Assembly (NCBI GenBank): GCA_963775935.1
Contig: CAVZKR010000007.1
Span: 62,001 to 126,000 of the forward strand
DNA from: JBBIPA01 sp963775935
GTDB taxonomy: Bacteria; Chloroflexota; Dehalococcoidia; GIF9; UBA5629
DNA length: 64,000 nt
Direction: 5' to 3'
This document shows positions 55,698 through 63,439 of the stretch, one piece after another. The notes under the pieces are model-generated. The model made no database searches and was not told the DNA's origin. It was given only the letters and a program-made list of their open reading frames with translations. The position numbers and the translations under genes were made by a program. Numbering within the stretch: the stretch's first letter is position 1; each line of letters begins with the position of its first letter.

Positions 55698-55904
55698 TTA
55701 CACAATGAATATCGAGATGAGCACTCCTAGATAAATTAACACTCCTACTACCATCCAAATTATGCCAATAACTTTAAGGTCTTGTGCTTTTTGTTTCTTT
55801 TTATCTTCTGGTGCTAAGAGATATCCTGCCACATAAAAAAGGGGTAATCCAAGACTTATCATTACTACTCCCATTACCCATATAATCAATCTTGTGGTAT
55901 CCAT
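55698..55904 (-). CDS. small two-helix membrane protein
   Basis: 68 residues with membrane helices at about 7-28 and 45-67 and a basic loop (EDKKKQKAQDLK). Function unknown. It follows the extended -10 of repeat k. Confidence 0.65.
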   Translation of the reverse strand: MDTTRLIIWVMGVVMISLGLPLFYVAGYLLAPEDKKKQKAQDLKVIGIIWMVVGVLIYLGVLISIFIV

Positions 55905-55950
55905 GCTTATCTCCCCGTTGTCTGGTATATCTTTACGTTTGCTAAGGCAA

Positions 55951-56139
55951 TTAACCTGCCTACCAATACTTATACCACTTTCTCAGTTATCCAACAAGCA
56001 TATTCTGATAGGCTTCTATGTTCACTAAGTGTCAGGTAGTAGGGTGTGAGGATGCAGTGGAGAGTCATAAGAGGTATGGGCCGGTGGATAATATAAAAGG
56101 ATAGCTTTTTATAGGGGCTCATTTTCGGGGAGCAAGTCA
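55951..56139 (+). repeat. cassette repeat k with inverted ends
   Basis: Left end TTAACCTGCCTACCAA, left module, right module with the recombinase end to a stop at 56102-56104, then TCGGGGAGCAAGTCA (56125-56139), a partial inverted repeat of the left end (9 of 15 positions). Confidence 0.82.
55969..55977 (-). promoter_or_regulatory. extended -10 in repeat k
   Basis: TGG-TATAAG on the minus strand, about 65 bases before the membrane protein gene at 55904. Confidence 0.45.
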
Positions 56140-56147
56140 CTATTAGT

Positions 56148-57092
56148 TCACACTTTACCACCTATGTAACTATGCCAAATATCATCAAGGAGATTTTGAG
56201 AAGTAGATGGAGGTATTGACGTTGCAGGACGTATAAGTAGTATGGGTTGTGAAAATTCTTCCACAATTCTGTTTGCTACGCTGCCGTACACCCAGCGACT
56301 AGCACCAGTGCGTCCTTGGGTAGCAATAACTAGCAGATCAACATTCTCTTCTTTGGATACTTGCATGATGATCTTTGCCACTTCCCCGGTTTGAGCTTTT
56401 ACGACCCTAGATTTTGCCTTTAGTCCTTTTTTCTTCAGTGCAGCCATCGTCCTCTTTAGATAAGTTGTTGATAGTTTTTCCACCTCTCCCCACATATCGT
56501 CGCGGTATTTCTTCCAGGTTGGGTTGATAGGGTGAGAGCCGTACGATGGTACGATTGGTGGTTCGCAGACGTGGAGGAGTAAGATTTCCTTATTAGTCTT
56601 CTTAGCTAATTCCACAACGTAAGGAAAAGTAGATTCGGAGAAAGGGGAGCCATCAACGGGAACTAATATCCTGTTGAATTCTGCCGAGACTTCAGGGGAT
56701 TTTGATTTTATTAAAAGGAAGGGAATTGCGGTGCCATAGAGGACTTTCTGGGTTATGCTTCCAAACATCCACTTTTTAGCCCCTGAATAACCGTGTGTGG
56801 CCATGACAATCAAGTCCATTTTGTTATTGTTAGCGTATTTAACTATTTCTTCTGCCACGTCACCATAGCTTGTAGTCGTGGTAGTTTTTATTCCTTCTTT
56901 ATTGAGTTCTTTAGCATTAGCTTCCAGATAGGATGCGAAAAGGCGGTCACGTCTATCAACGAAAATGGTCAAACTAACGGCAAAAAGTGTCACCTGGCTT
57001 TTTCTAAGCTTTGCTATACTTTTAGCGTATGGGAGAGCCTTTTCGGCTAGCTCAGAGCCATTCAAAGGAACTAGTATTTTTTTATATGCCAT
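56148..57092 (-). CDS. tandem universal stress protein (two UspA domains)
   Basis: 314 residues with two UspA domains (about 1-140 and 147-290). Each keeps the ATP-binding pattern: ATHGYSGAKKWMFGS in the first and ATQGRTGASRWVYGS in the second. It probably binds ATP and acts in stress tolerance or starvation. It is the single cargo between repeat k and remnant l. Confidence 0.9.
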   Translation of the reverse strand: MAYKKILVPLNGSELAEKALPYAKSIAKLRKSQVTLFAVSLTIFVDRRDRLFASYLEANAKELNKEGIKTTTTTSYGDVAEEIVKYANNNKMDLIVMATHGYSGAKKWMFGSITQKVLYGTAIPFLLIKSKSPEVSAEFNRILVPVDGSPFSESTFPYVVELAKKTNKEILLLHVCEPPIVPSYGSHPINPTWKKYRDDMWGEVEKLSTTYLKRTMAALKKKGLKAKSRVVKAQTGEVAKIIMQVSKEENVDLLVIATQGRTGASRWVYGSVANRIVEEFSQPILLIRPATSIPPSTSQNLLDDIWHSYIGGKV

Positions 57093-57204
57093 GGCTACTC
57101 CTTTCTGGTATAAAATTAATTATATTCTAATATACCTGTGGTGACAATGCTCATTCACCTAGCAGTAGATTTTTTAACCGCAAAACTGTGGGCAGGAATA
57201 TCTC

Positions 57205-57453
57205 ATGGTTTATAGCGTAGAAACAATATTCAGTAAGTTGAGGAGGAAGACAGGTATAGCGGTACATCTACACTTGTTGAGGCATACATTCGCTACATTA
57301 TGGCTAAAGAATGGTGGGGATAGCTTGATGTTACAGAGACTACTAGGACATACGACATTGATGGTGACAAACAGGTATTGTCAGGCAATAGGGTGTGAGG
57401 ATGCGGTAGAGGCGCATAAGCAATATAGCCCTGTGGATAAACTGACTAAATAA
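57205..57453 (+). pseudogene. recombinase C-terminal remnant l (longest intact frame)
   Basis: 82 codons. KTGIAVHLHLLRHTFA gives the catalytic His-x-x-Arg-His box, RLLGHTT the second His and TNRYCQ the nucleophilic Tyr; the frame ends VDKLTK. It starts in the middle of the catalytic domain and lacks the first catalytic Arg and the DNA-binding domain, so it should be inactive alone. No ribosome site precedes its ATG. It is the clearest view of the recombinase from which the repeats derive. Confidence 0.85.
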
Positions 57454-57463
57454 TGAATGGCAT

Positions 57464-57622
57464 TTAAAAAAGCTTAAATACCTTCCGGAGCAGCCAGATT
57501 ATTATAAGGATAACTGCAATAACAAGTGCGATATGGATCAGCGTACCCAAAGCGGGTAAAACAAATAAACCCAGCAACCACAGAACCAGGATAATAATGC
57601 CAATGATTAATAAGATATTCAT
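57464..57622 (-). CDS. Lmo0937-like small membrane protein
   Basis: 52 residues, almost entirely hydrophobic with two helices (about 3-25 and 28-46) and a C-terminal RKVFKLF. AGGAGG before the ATG. It matches the pattern of short Lmo0937-type membrane proteins seen in stress regulons. First of four minus-strand cargo genes between l and m. Confidence 0.75.
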   Translation of the reverse strand: MNILLIIGIIILVLWLLGLFVLPALGTLIHIALVIAVILIIIWLLRKVFKLF

Positions 57623-57691
57623 AATGCCTCCTTGTAACTTTAGGAAAATCCTATCATGCTATGTAGCACAAGTGCAATAAAGAACAATTTA

Positions 57692-58090
57692 TTAAAATTT
57701 GATATGACCATAATAGCCGAGTATCCCCACCATAATCATTATTATTCCTATAATACAGACTAGAGGAGCTAGCAAGGATGCAATACCCCAATACAGCCAA
57801 ATGCGCTGTGTTCGGCGAAACCGCTCTATGCTCTCCCATTTTTTTGACTGCCAAGCCCATTCGTTGCCTTTTATTCCTAGAAGAATCGCCACGGCAAGTC
57901 CCACTATTGGGATCGGTATCAATGATAGCAATGCCAACCATACTCTATTACCTATACCCCAAATCCATGTCAGCAAGAAAGCTCCCCAATTCCAGCCTTG
58001 AAGTTCAGGGGGAACCGTGGCTGAGGAGCCTTGCCCTGATGTATTTAGCATAGCGGTATCGGTTCTCACGCTGGTCGAAAATTGCTGCAT
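57692..58090 (-). CDS. membrane protein with PPELQGWNWGAF motif
   Basis: 132 residues; an alternative ATG at residue 14 is possible. The soluble start ends in PPELQGWNWGAFLLTWIWGIGN, a motif at the start of a small family of multi-pass membrane proteins (DUF2628-like, unsure). Three membrane helices follow. Function unknown. Confidence 0.7.
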   Translation of the reverse strand: MQQFSTSVRTDTAMLNTSGQGSSATVPPELQGWNWGAFLLTWIWGIGNRVWLALLSLIPIPIVGLAVAILLGIKGNEWAWQSKKWESIERFRRTQRIWLYWGIASLLAPLVCIIGIIMIMVGILGYYGHIKF

Positions 58091-58298
58091 AACGCAATTA
58101 TTATATCTAGATCGTCATAAAAGGAATAAACCCCGATTTGCGACAAGTCCAGACTATCGTTACGTGGCATATGACAACCACTCAATCACATGCTATAACT
58201 ACTGATGACATTGGATGTCCCGAATAAAGAGAGAGCGAAATACCATATAGTTCCAGGGCACTGAGGAAGGGAAGCCCTATTCTAAATAAAAGTAGTAG

Positions 58299-58484
58299 CT
58301 ATTTTGCTTTTTCCTCTATTTTTGCTGCTGGCGCATTTTTCTTAACAGACTCTATGCCAGCTTTGGCGCTCTCTTTCGTCTTGTAACCTTCACCGGAACT
58401 CGCAATTGCCTGTCCATTTGAAGCAACAAGCCTCCAGCGGTATTCCTCTTTCTTGTCTTTATACAGTTCGAATTTTGCTGCCAT
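58299..58484 (-). CDS. YegP-type (DUF1508) small protein
   Basis: 61 residues: one DUF1508 repeat, FELYKDKKEEYRWRLVASNGQ then GYKTKESAKAGIESVKKNAP. Most family members have one or two copies of this fold. Function is unknown; often stress-linked. Lysine-rich C terminus. Confidence 0.85.
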   Translation of the reverse strand: MAAKFELYKDKKEEYRWRLVASNGQAIASSGEGYKTKESAKAGIESVKKNAPAAKIEEKAK

Positions 58485-58630
58485 TTGTCATACCTTCTGC
58501 TGCAATAGTTGATACCATTATAGAGCGTAGTAGTGAATAATGGAATACCCTATAAGGAAGAGGTTAACTCTCCGCTTTGGATAGGGAAGTAAAGGTAAGT
58601 AAAAAGAGAACTCAGCAAGTCAGCGTACGT

Positions 58631-58672
58631 AAAAAATTGGGCGTGGAGCCGTCGCAGCGGCTCCACGCCCAA
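58631..58672 (-). terminator. rho-independent terminator
   Basis: A perfect 15-bp stem (arms 58637-58651 and 58658-58672) with a 6-base loop, followed on the minus strand by six Ts (58631-58636). It lies 41 bases after the gene at 58713-59069 and should end its transcript. Confidence 0.88.
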
Positions 58673-58712
58673 TACTATACCAGGTAAGAAGACCTGGAAG
58701 TAGCTGTTAGTA

Positions 58713-59069
58713 TTAATCTCCAGGTTTGCCGATAGCCCAAAGAGCCTTTATTGCTCCAATAATTGCGGCTGGCGCCATTAAGGTAGCCACGTAGCTAAGC
58801 ATACTACCAAGAATTTTGCCGATATCTAATACAGTAAGGGGAGCGAATACATTGCCAACGACAACTAAAGCTATTGTCGCTACTAGGAAAAGCATTATCT
58901 CTTTGGCAGTTATATTGAGCAAGCCGATGATGATACCCAAGATGACTAATATTATGATGATAATTCCGTTCTGAGGAAGCACGATGCCTGCTATGACGGC
59001 TATAATCAGGCCGACAATAAATGCCCAGAAACCAATCATAGCCCAAATGTTACCCTTTGTTGCTGCCAT
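58713..59069 (-). CDS. multi-pass membrane protein, unknown function
   Basis: 118 residues with about four membrane helices, no soluble domain. AGGAGG-like site before the ATG. It is followed by a strong terminator and preceded by the extended -10 of repeat m, so it is probably its own transcription unit. Confidence 0.75.
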   Translation of the reverse strand: MAATKGNIWAMIGFWAFIVGLIIAVIAGIVLPQNGIIIIILVILGIIIGLLNITAKEIMLFLVATIALVVVGNVFAPLTVLDIGKILGSMLSYVATLMAPAAIIGAIKALWAIGKPGD

Positions 59070-59168
59070 TATTACTATCCTCCCTTCATTTGTTTACTGA
59101 GCCGATGACCAGTATATCACATCAAACTGTCCTGTCAATAGCGTGCTAATTTCAACAAATTCTTAGTT

Positions 59169-59328
59169 GGCCTGACCCCATTGTACCACCTTCAGACTCT
59201 AATTTGTTGAAGTACAGGCTATTTACCATAGGCTTCCCTTGTTCACCAATTGTCAGGCGGTAGGGCGTGAGGATGCGGTGGAAAGCCATAGAAAATATAG
59301 TCCAATTGATAATATGGGTAAATCATAG
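59169..59328 (+). repeat. cassette repeat m
   Basis: GGCCTGACCCC, left module TTGTACCACCTTCAGACTCT on to TTCACCAAT, then the right module TGTCAGGCGGTAGGG with the recombinase end to a stop at 59326-59328. Confidence 0.85.
59180..59188 (-). promoter_or_regulatory. extended -10 in repeat m
   Basis: TGG-TACAAT on the minus strand, about 110 bases before the gene at 59069. Confidence 0.45.
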
Positions 59329-59466
59329 CTTGTTACCCAGCAATACTATGGGTTTAATTGTTTATATAATGCGGGAATTCGGGCATTAAAATATCAGGAC
59401 GCCCAATTAAAAATTGTTGTTCAGTTCCTCTTTAATTTAAAGGACGAACATTCTTAGCCCGTATTT

Positions 59467-59607
59467 TTAGCTTTTACCTATTCGGAACATTTTTGTCCCA
59501 CATTTCGAGCAAACACCTTTTGTCGCTGGTTTACCATTCTTCATTTTGACAGCCTTTGCATTGCTCATTTCTCTCTTCTTACGGCATTTCATACAGTATC
59601 CTTGCAT
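59467..59607 (-). CDS. DUF5679-type zinc-ribbon microprotein, copy 2
   Basis: 46 residues, differing from the copy at 44987-45127 at only a few positions (for example NN to SN, ND to NG, IC to VC). Same CXXC pairs, same AGGAGG, and a minus-strand promoter TTGACA-18-TATCCT. The flanking DNA up to and including the recombinase tail is also alike, so the whole unit was duplicated. Confidence 0.82.
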   Translation of the reverse strand: MQGYCMKCRKKREMSNAKAVKMKNGKPATKGVCSKCGTKMFRIGKS

Positions 59608-59691
59608 TAAGAAACCTCCTTTTTATATTTGCAGGTAGGATAGTTCATTCTAATAAGAAATGTCAATAAGTAGATAATAATTGCGCAATGG

Positions 59692-59841
59692 TTGAAGAAT
59701 GGTGGAGATAGCCTAATGTTACAAAGGCTATTGGGACATACTACGCTTATGATGACTAATGGATATTGTCAGGCGGTAGGGTGTGATGATGTGGTGGAGG
59801 CACATAAGTTATACTCGCCAGTGGATAGAATCAAAATCTAG
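59692..59841 (+). repeat. recombinase-tail repeat n
   Basis: LKNGGDSLMLQRLLGHTT to the recombinase stop at 59839-59841, like repeat a. The catalytic Tyr position reads TNGYCQ, keeping Tyr but changing the Arg before it. No left module; it abuts the DUF5679 copy. Confidence 0.82.
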
Positions 59842-59959
59842 ATTTCTTGGACACGCATTGCACTGCTACATATAAGACTGTTTGTGTATCTTTTTGAACC
59901 TTTCTCCGTACTGATTTAGGTGTCATTTCTTATCTCTTTTCTGTTGCGATAGTATGGGG

Positions 59960-60154
59960 CTAATGAGCATACTCATAGATATAATTCGCCATATCGACTA
60001 GATTGGTAAACCATTGTGCATATCCTGTGTGGGGAATTAGCCACCACCCATCATCATATTCGACTTCGGGGTGTAGCAAGATAAATATGCCACTTTCGTA
60101 CAGCCTCTGCTGTCGGGCATCTTTTCCCATGATAACCTTTGCGTATTTTTTCAT
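59960..60154 (-). CDS. hypothetical 64-residue protein
   Basis: 64 residues from an ATG with TAGGAGA directly upstream. It has a tryptophan/tyrosine-rich second half (YDDGWWLIPHTGYAQWF) and no membrane helix. No family recognised. It lies between repeat n and the rhomboid gene. Confidence 0.55.
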   Translation of the reverse strand: MKKYAKVIMGKDARQQRLYESGIFILLHPEVEYDDGWWLIPHTGYAQWFTNLVDMANYIYEYAH

Positions 60155-60288
60155 TCTCCTACGCCCTCTTCTTTTTTGTTTTGCTTATATGTGCCGTTCA
60201 TTTCTACTGGTTATTATCTCCTAACGTGGCATTCAATCACAAGTCCAGTGATATAGATAAACTTAATTATTTATTCTGTTCAAGCAGT

Positions 60289-60933
60289 CTATCTGCGCCC
60301 TACTATTGATCGTAAGATAAGAGCTAGCACCAACCCCACAATGAATCCTCCAATATGCGCCATATAAGCTACCCCATCATCCTCTGCCATACCAAGAATT
60401 GAACCGACGCCGCTGAAAAACTGCAGGACGATCCAGAAGCCAATAACGACCAGCGCTGGCAAAGGGATTACACGTATGCCCATTAGTAATACTTTGACCT
60501 GCGCTTTCGGGAACAAAAGAATGTAAGCACCCAGCACACCCGCAATAGCCCCTGAAGCCCCAAGATTCGGCACATCTGAATCCATATTGAACGCCATCTG
60601 AGCAAACGTTGCTGCCAAACCACAAACTAAGTAGAAGATTAAGAATTTAAAATGTCCGAAGCGGTCTTCCACATTGTCACCGAAGATCCATAAATAAAGC
60701 ATATTGCCTAAGAGGTGAAGCCACCCGCCATGCATGAACATGGAAGTGAACAGTGTCAGGGAATCACCTGTAGGATTGGCGAGGAAACGTTGAGGGACAA
60801 ATGACCAACTCATAATAAACGGGTCACCGCTGATTAACTCTACAAGGAAAAAGACGACATTCAGTACGATTAGGATATATGTAATAACAGGAATAATTCT
60901 GCGAGTACTATTATCATCGCCCAAGGGTAACAT
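60289..60933 (-). CDS. rhomboid-family intramembrane serine protease
   Basis: 214 residues, six to seven membrane helices. The catalytic pair is Ser127 in GASGAIAG and His193 in AHIGGF; HGGWLHLLGNM gives His68, His73 and Asn77 of the L1/TM2 region. It should cleave membrane proteins within the lipid bilayer. It follows the extended -10 of repeat o. Confidence 0.92.
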   Translation of the reverse strand: MLPLGDDNSTRRIIPVITYILIVLNVVFFLVELISGDPFIMSWSFVPQRFLANPTGDSLTLFTSMFMHGGWLHLLGNMLYLWIFGDNVEDRFGHFKFLIFYLVCGLAATFAQMAFNMDSDVPNLGASGAIAGVLGAYILLFPKAQVKVLLMGIRVIPLPALVVIGFWIVLQFFSGVGSILGMAEDDGVAYMAHIGGFIVGLVLALILRSIVGRR

Positions 60934-60986
60934 TGGGACTTCCTTTCTTCATCTGGTCTATTATCAACGCATAGAGCCGCTCAAAT

Positions 60987-61086
60987 TAGCCTGCCTCCCA
61001 CCAATTGTACCACCTTCAGACTCTAATTTGTTTAACGACAGCATTCTGCAATAGGCTTCATAGTTCACCAAATACAAAATTTCGGT
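60987..61086 (+). repeat. cassette repeat o (left module)
   Basis: TTAGCCTGCCTCCCACC, left module CAATTGTACCACCTTCAGAC to TTCACCAAAT, then a diverged start of the internal segment. It is the last copy seen in the window. Confidence 0.78.
61004..61012 (-). promoter_or_regulatory. extended -10 in repeat o
   Basis: TGG-TACAAT on the minus strand, about 70 bases before the rhomboid gene and pointing into it. Confidence 0.5.
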
Positions 61087-61246
61087 TCTTTAACCAGTTT
61101 CTCTAGTAAACCCCGCTTCAACACGCAATTACATTGATAAAGCCAGTAGCCTAGAGTAAAATTTGGTAATAGCTGTCTATACACTCGTAGAACAGGAAAT
61201 TAATATGACTGACAGAAGGGTATTGATTATATTACACTTGTTATTT

Positions 61247-61342
61247 TTATAGCTTCAATATCGATTGTAATCGGTTGACAAACAACTCAGCAAGTAACTG
61301 GCACGTCTCTGGATGTTTGCATTGATTCTTATTTTTCTTCAT
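61247..61342 (-). pseudogene. truncated relative of the 41-residue Cys microprotein
   Basis: 31 codons. The first eleven residues MKKNKNQCKHP match the gene at 55537-55662; then the sequence diverges, losing the CSPEQIKECHG part, and stops. Probably a decayed copy. Confidence 0.55.
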
Positions 61343-61434
61343 ATTACGTGATACTTTTAGCCACTAATTAATTTAATTCGAAGAACTAACTCTCTTTTAC
61401 TATATTCAGATGACCAGAACAATATCTTATTTCA

Positions 61435-61557
61435 TTAGCGGATAAGTCTGCTAAGAAGTTGTTCAAAGAATTGCCAGATTTCAGAAGTGTGCGTGAGAAC
61501 GAAGATCAGAAGAATTATCCCGATAATAGCTACTATAATTTTTAGTATACATCCCAT
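61435..61557 (-). CDS. 40-residue single-helix membrane microprotein
   Basis: 40 residues: MGCILKIIVAIIGIILLIFV, one membrane helix, then a short amphipathic tail. No strong ribosome site, unknown function. Low certainty as a real gene, though the composition fits the other small membrane proteins nearby. Confidence 0.4.
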   Translation of the reverse strand: MGCILKIIVAIIGIILLIFVLTHTSEIWQFFEQLLSRLIR

Positions 61558-61834
61558 CAATTTTATACCTCTTTGTTACTCCTACCTGATTCATATTATG
61601 TATCTGTGGCTTTTATTATGCAAATCATCGGTTACTATTACCGTATAAGAAACGATCGATTTTTATATCCATGAGTATGGTACCATATGTTTTGATAGGG
61701 CCAGTTGCGTCATTGTTAATTTGATTTGGTAAATAAATACAGTATAAAAAAGCAAGATGTCCCTATAACATAAATATGATAACCTTGGAGAAGAGACCCG
61801 TATCAACATTGACCAACAAATGTAAAGGGAAGAG

Positions 61835-62296
61835 ATGTTTAAGAATCCCATTGTCAAAAATGTTCTGACGGCTCTGGCAGTAGCAGTTTTTGGTTTTGTA
61901 CTGTTAAATATAACGTTTCTTTTTAACTATTTAGTGTTTCTCGTTATCGATCTTGTTGTACCGCCTGATTTTATTCCTGCCAACCTCTGGTTTACAATGG
62001 TTCGACACGGTTTGTTTCTTGTTATTATCGGCCTGATCTCCTGGTTTGTATTTCGGTCAAATCTCGGCGTGCTTTATAAAGCCATTTTCATGACTGTACC
62101 GGTAGCTGTATTCCTTGTCAGCATCGGAATATTTTTACATGACTGGCCCCATATCCCTTATATAATCGGTGGCTTATCTACGCTGGCGGTATTGTTTTAT
62201 TTCTATCGCACCAAACGGCACTGGCTTTATTACTACAGTGTGATTTTAATTGCCCTCACCTTGATGATATTTACACTTCTTGGTGGAGAAATATAG
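61835..62296 (+). CDS. four- to five-helix membrane protein, unknown function
   Basis: 153 residues with membrane helices at about 9-40, 50-72, 82-102, 108-122 and 130-150. AGGGAAGAG before the ATG. No known domain. It faces the DUF4126 gene convergently. Confidence 0.72.
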   Translation: MFKNPIVKNVLTALAVAVFGFVLLNITFLFNYLVFLVIDLVVPPDFIPANLWFTMVRHGLFLVIIGLISWFVFRSNLGVLYKAIFMTVPVAVFLVSIGIFLHDWPHIPYIIGGLSTLAVLFYFYRTKRHWLYYYSVILIALTLMIFTLLGGEI

Positions 62297-62360
62297 CTGC
62301 TACATTTTCCTGTGTTTTGTGGGTTATAAATAACTGTGGCTTTCCCCGTTACTTTATTGC

Positions 62361-62945
62361 TCATTTTTTCATCGGGATGTTTTTTGTCCTGAAAATCTTT
62401 CTTCTAAATATAAAAAGCATAAAGATGATAAACAATATCAGAATAGTGACCACAATAAACGGAGCGACAAGCGAGAGCAGTGAAGTACCGAAAGCAGCAG
62501 CGTGTTCCCCGGTGGTTACTATGGAATTCCCTATTCCGGCTGTCAGGTTTGTCGAGGCAAGTCGTGTCAAAACACTACCTCCTTGGACTGTGGCAGCTAT
62601 GCCTCCGCCAACAATAAAGCCGGTCAGCCATTTAAGCATATCATTATCGATGGGAAGAACGGATGTCAGAAGTAAAGTACCGGCACCGACAGCAAGTGGT
62701 GTGGTGATGCTATCGAGCACGTTGTCTACAAAGGGAATATAATATGCAAGTATCTCAAAAATGGTAGCTGTTCCGAAGCACAGCATAGCAGGCCAACTCG
62801 CCAGCCACTGAAATCCTTCCTGGACGGGGAAAATACCAAAGTGTGCAGCAATGCTTGCCACAAGCATCGGCACAAACACCCTGAATCCACAACTTGCGGC
62901 CAATCCGACCCCAAGAGCAATGGCAGTGAGTATTTCATTATCCAT
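62361..62945 (-). CDS. DUF4126 family membrane protein
   Basis: 194 residues. LGVGLAASCGFRVFVPML at the N terminus, a central STNLTAGIGNSIVTTGE stretch, and about five membrane helices match DUF4126. Function unknown. A basic C terminus follows the last helix. It is 21 bases downstream of the dodecin gene, so probably cotranscribed. Confidence 0.87.
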   Translation of the reverse strand: MDNEILTAIALGVGLAASCGFRVFVPMLVASIAAHFGIFPVQEGFQWLASWPAMLCFGTATIFEILAYYIPFVDNVLDSITTPLAVGAGTLLLTSVLPIDNDMLKWLTGFIVGGGIAATVQGGSVLTRLASTNLTAGIGNSIVTTGEHAAAFGTSLLSLVAPFIVVTILILFIIFMLFIFRRKIFRTKNIPMKK

Positions 62946-62966
62946 CGAACATAAATAATTAGTAAT

Positions 62967-63173
62967 TTAGTCTTCGAGAATAAATGTTATCTTCATTTGG
63001 ACCCGATACTCAGTGATTTTCCCTTTTGCGTCAAGTAGAACTTCCTGGTTCCAGATCCATGCGGATTTAACGTTCCGGAGAGTTTTACGGGCACGGGCAA
63101 GTCCTTTTTTCATGGCATCATCGAAACTCACAGTAGAAGATGATTTGACTTCAGTTGTTCTTGAAATTGACAT
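62967..63173 (-). CDS. dodecin-family flavin-binding protein
   Basis: 68 residues from the ATG at 63173, with AGGAGG six bases upstream (a TTG at 63179 overlaps that site). SFDDAMKKGLARARKTLRNV and KITEYRVQMKITF are dodecin features; these form dodecamers that store or buffer flavins or CoA. First gene of a pair with DUF4126. Confidence 0.85.
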   Translation of the reverse strand: MSISRTTEVKSSSTVSFDDAMKKGLARARKTLRNVKSAWIWNQEVLLDAKGKITEYRVQMKITFILED

Positions 63174-63439
63174 TGACAACCTCCTTTACACAGTTTAGGA
63201 TTAACTAGACTACTTATACAGAATTTGTGCTCTTAAATAACAAACTAACACTAATGACATAATTATATCACATGGTATGAGATAAATTATGTCTATCTGG
63301 TGATTATTTTAAGCATTTGACCATTTATGTACTATGATAAATATCAGTCCGTAATTCACTCCATGTGTTGAGGCTGAATGCTAACTCTGATCTCGATTGT
63401 AGATCATCAGCATATAAAATAAATGTGGAGGTGAAACTA

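Noticed and set aside
45211..61086. CRISPR array
   Set aside because: Repeats are about 80-220 bases, vary in content and are separated by 0.4-2 kb intervals holding genes; no cas genes are present.
45211..61086. Ordinary integron
   Set aside because: No intact integron integrase, repeats contain recombinase coding ends instead of attC structure, and cargo is mostly in the opposite orientation. Kept as analogy only.
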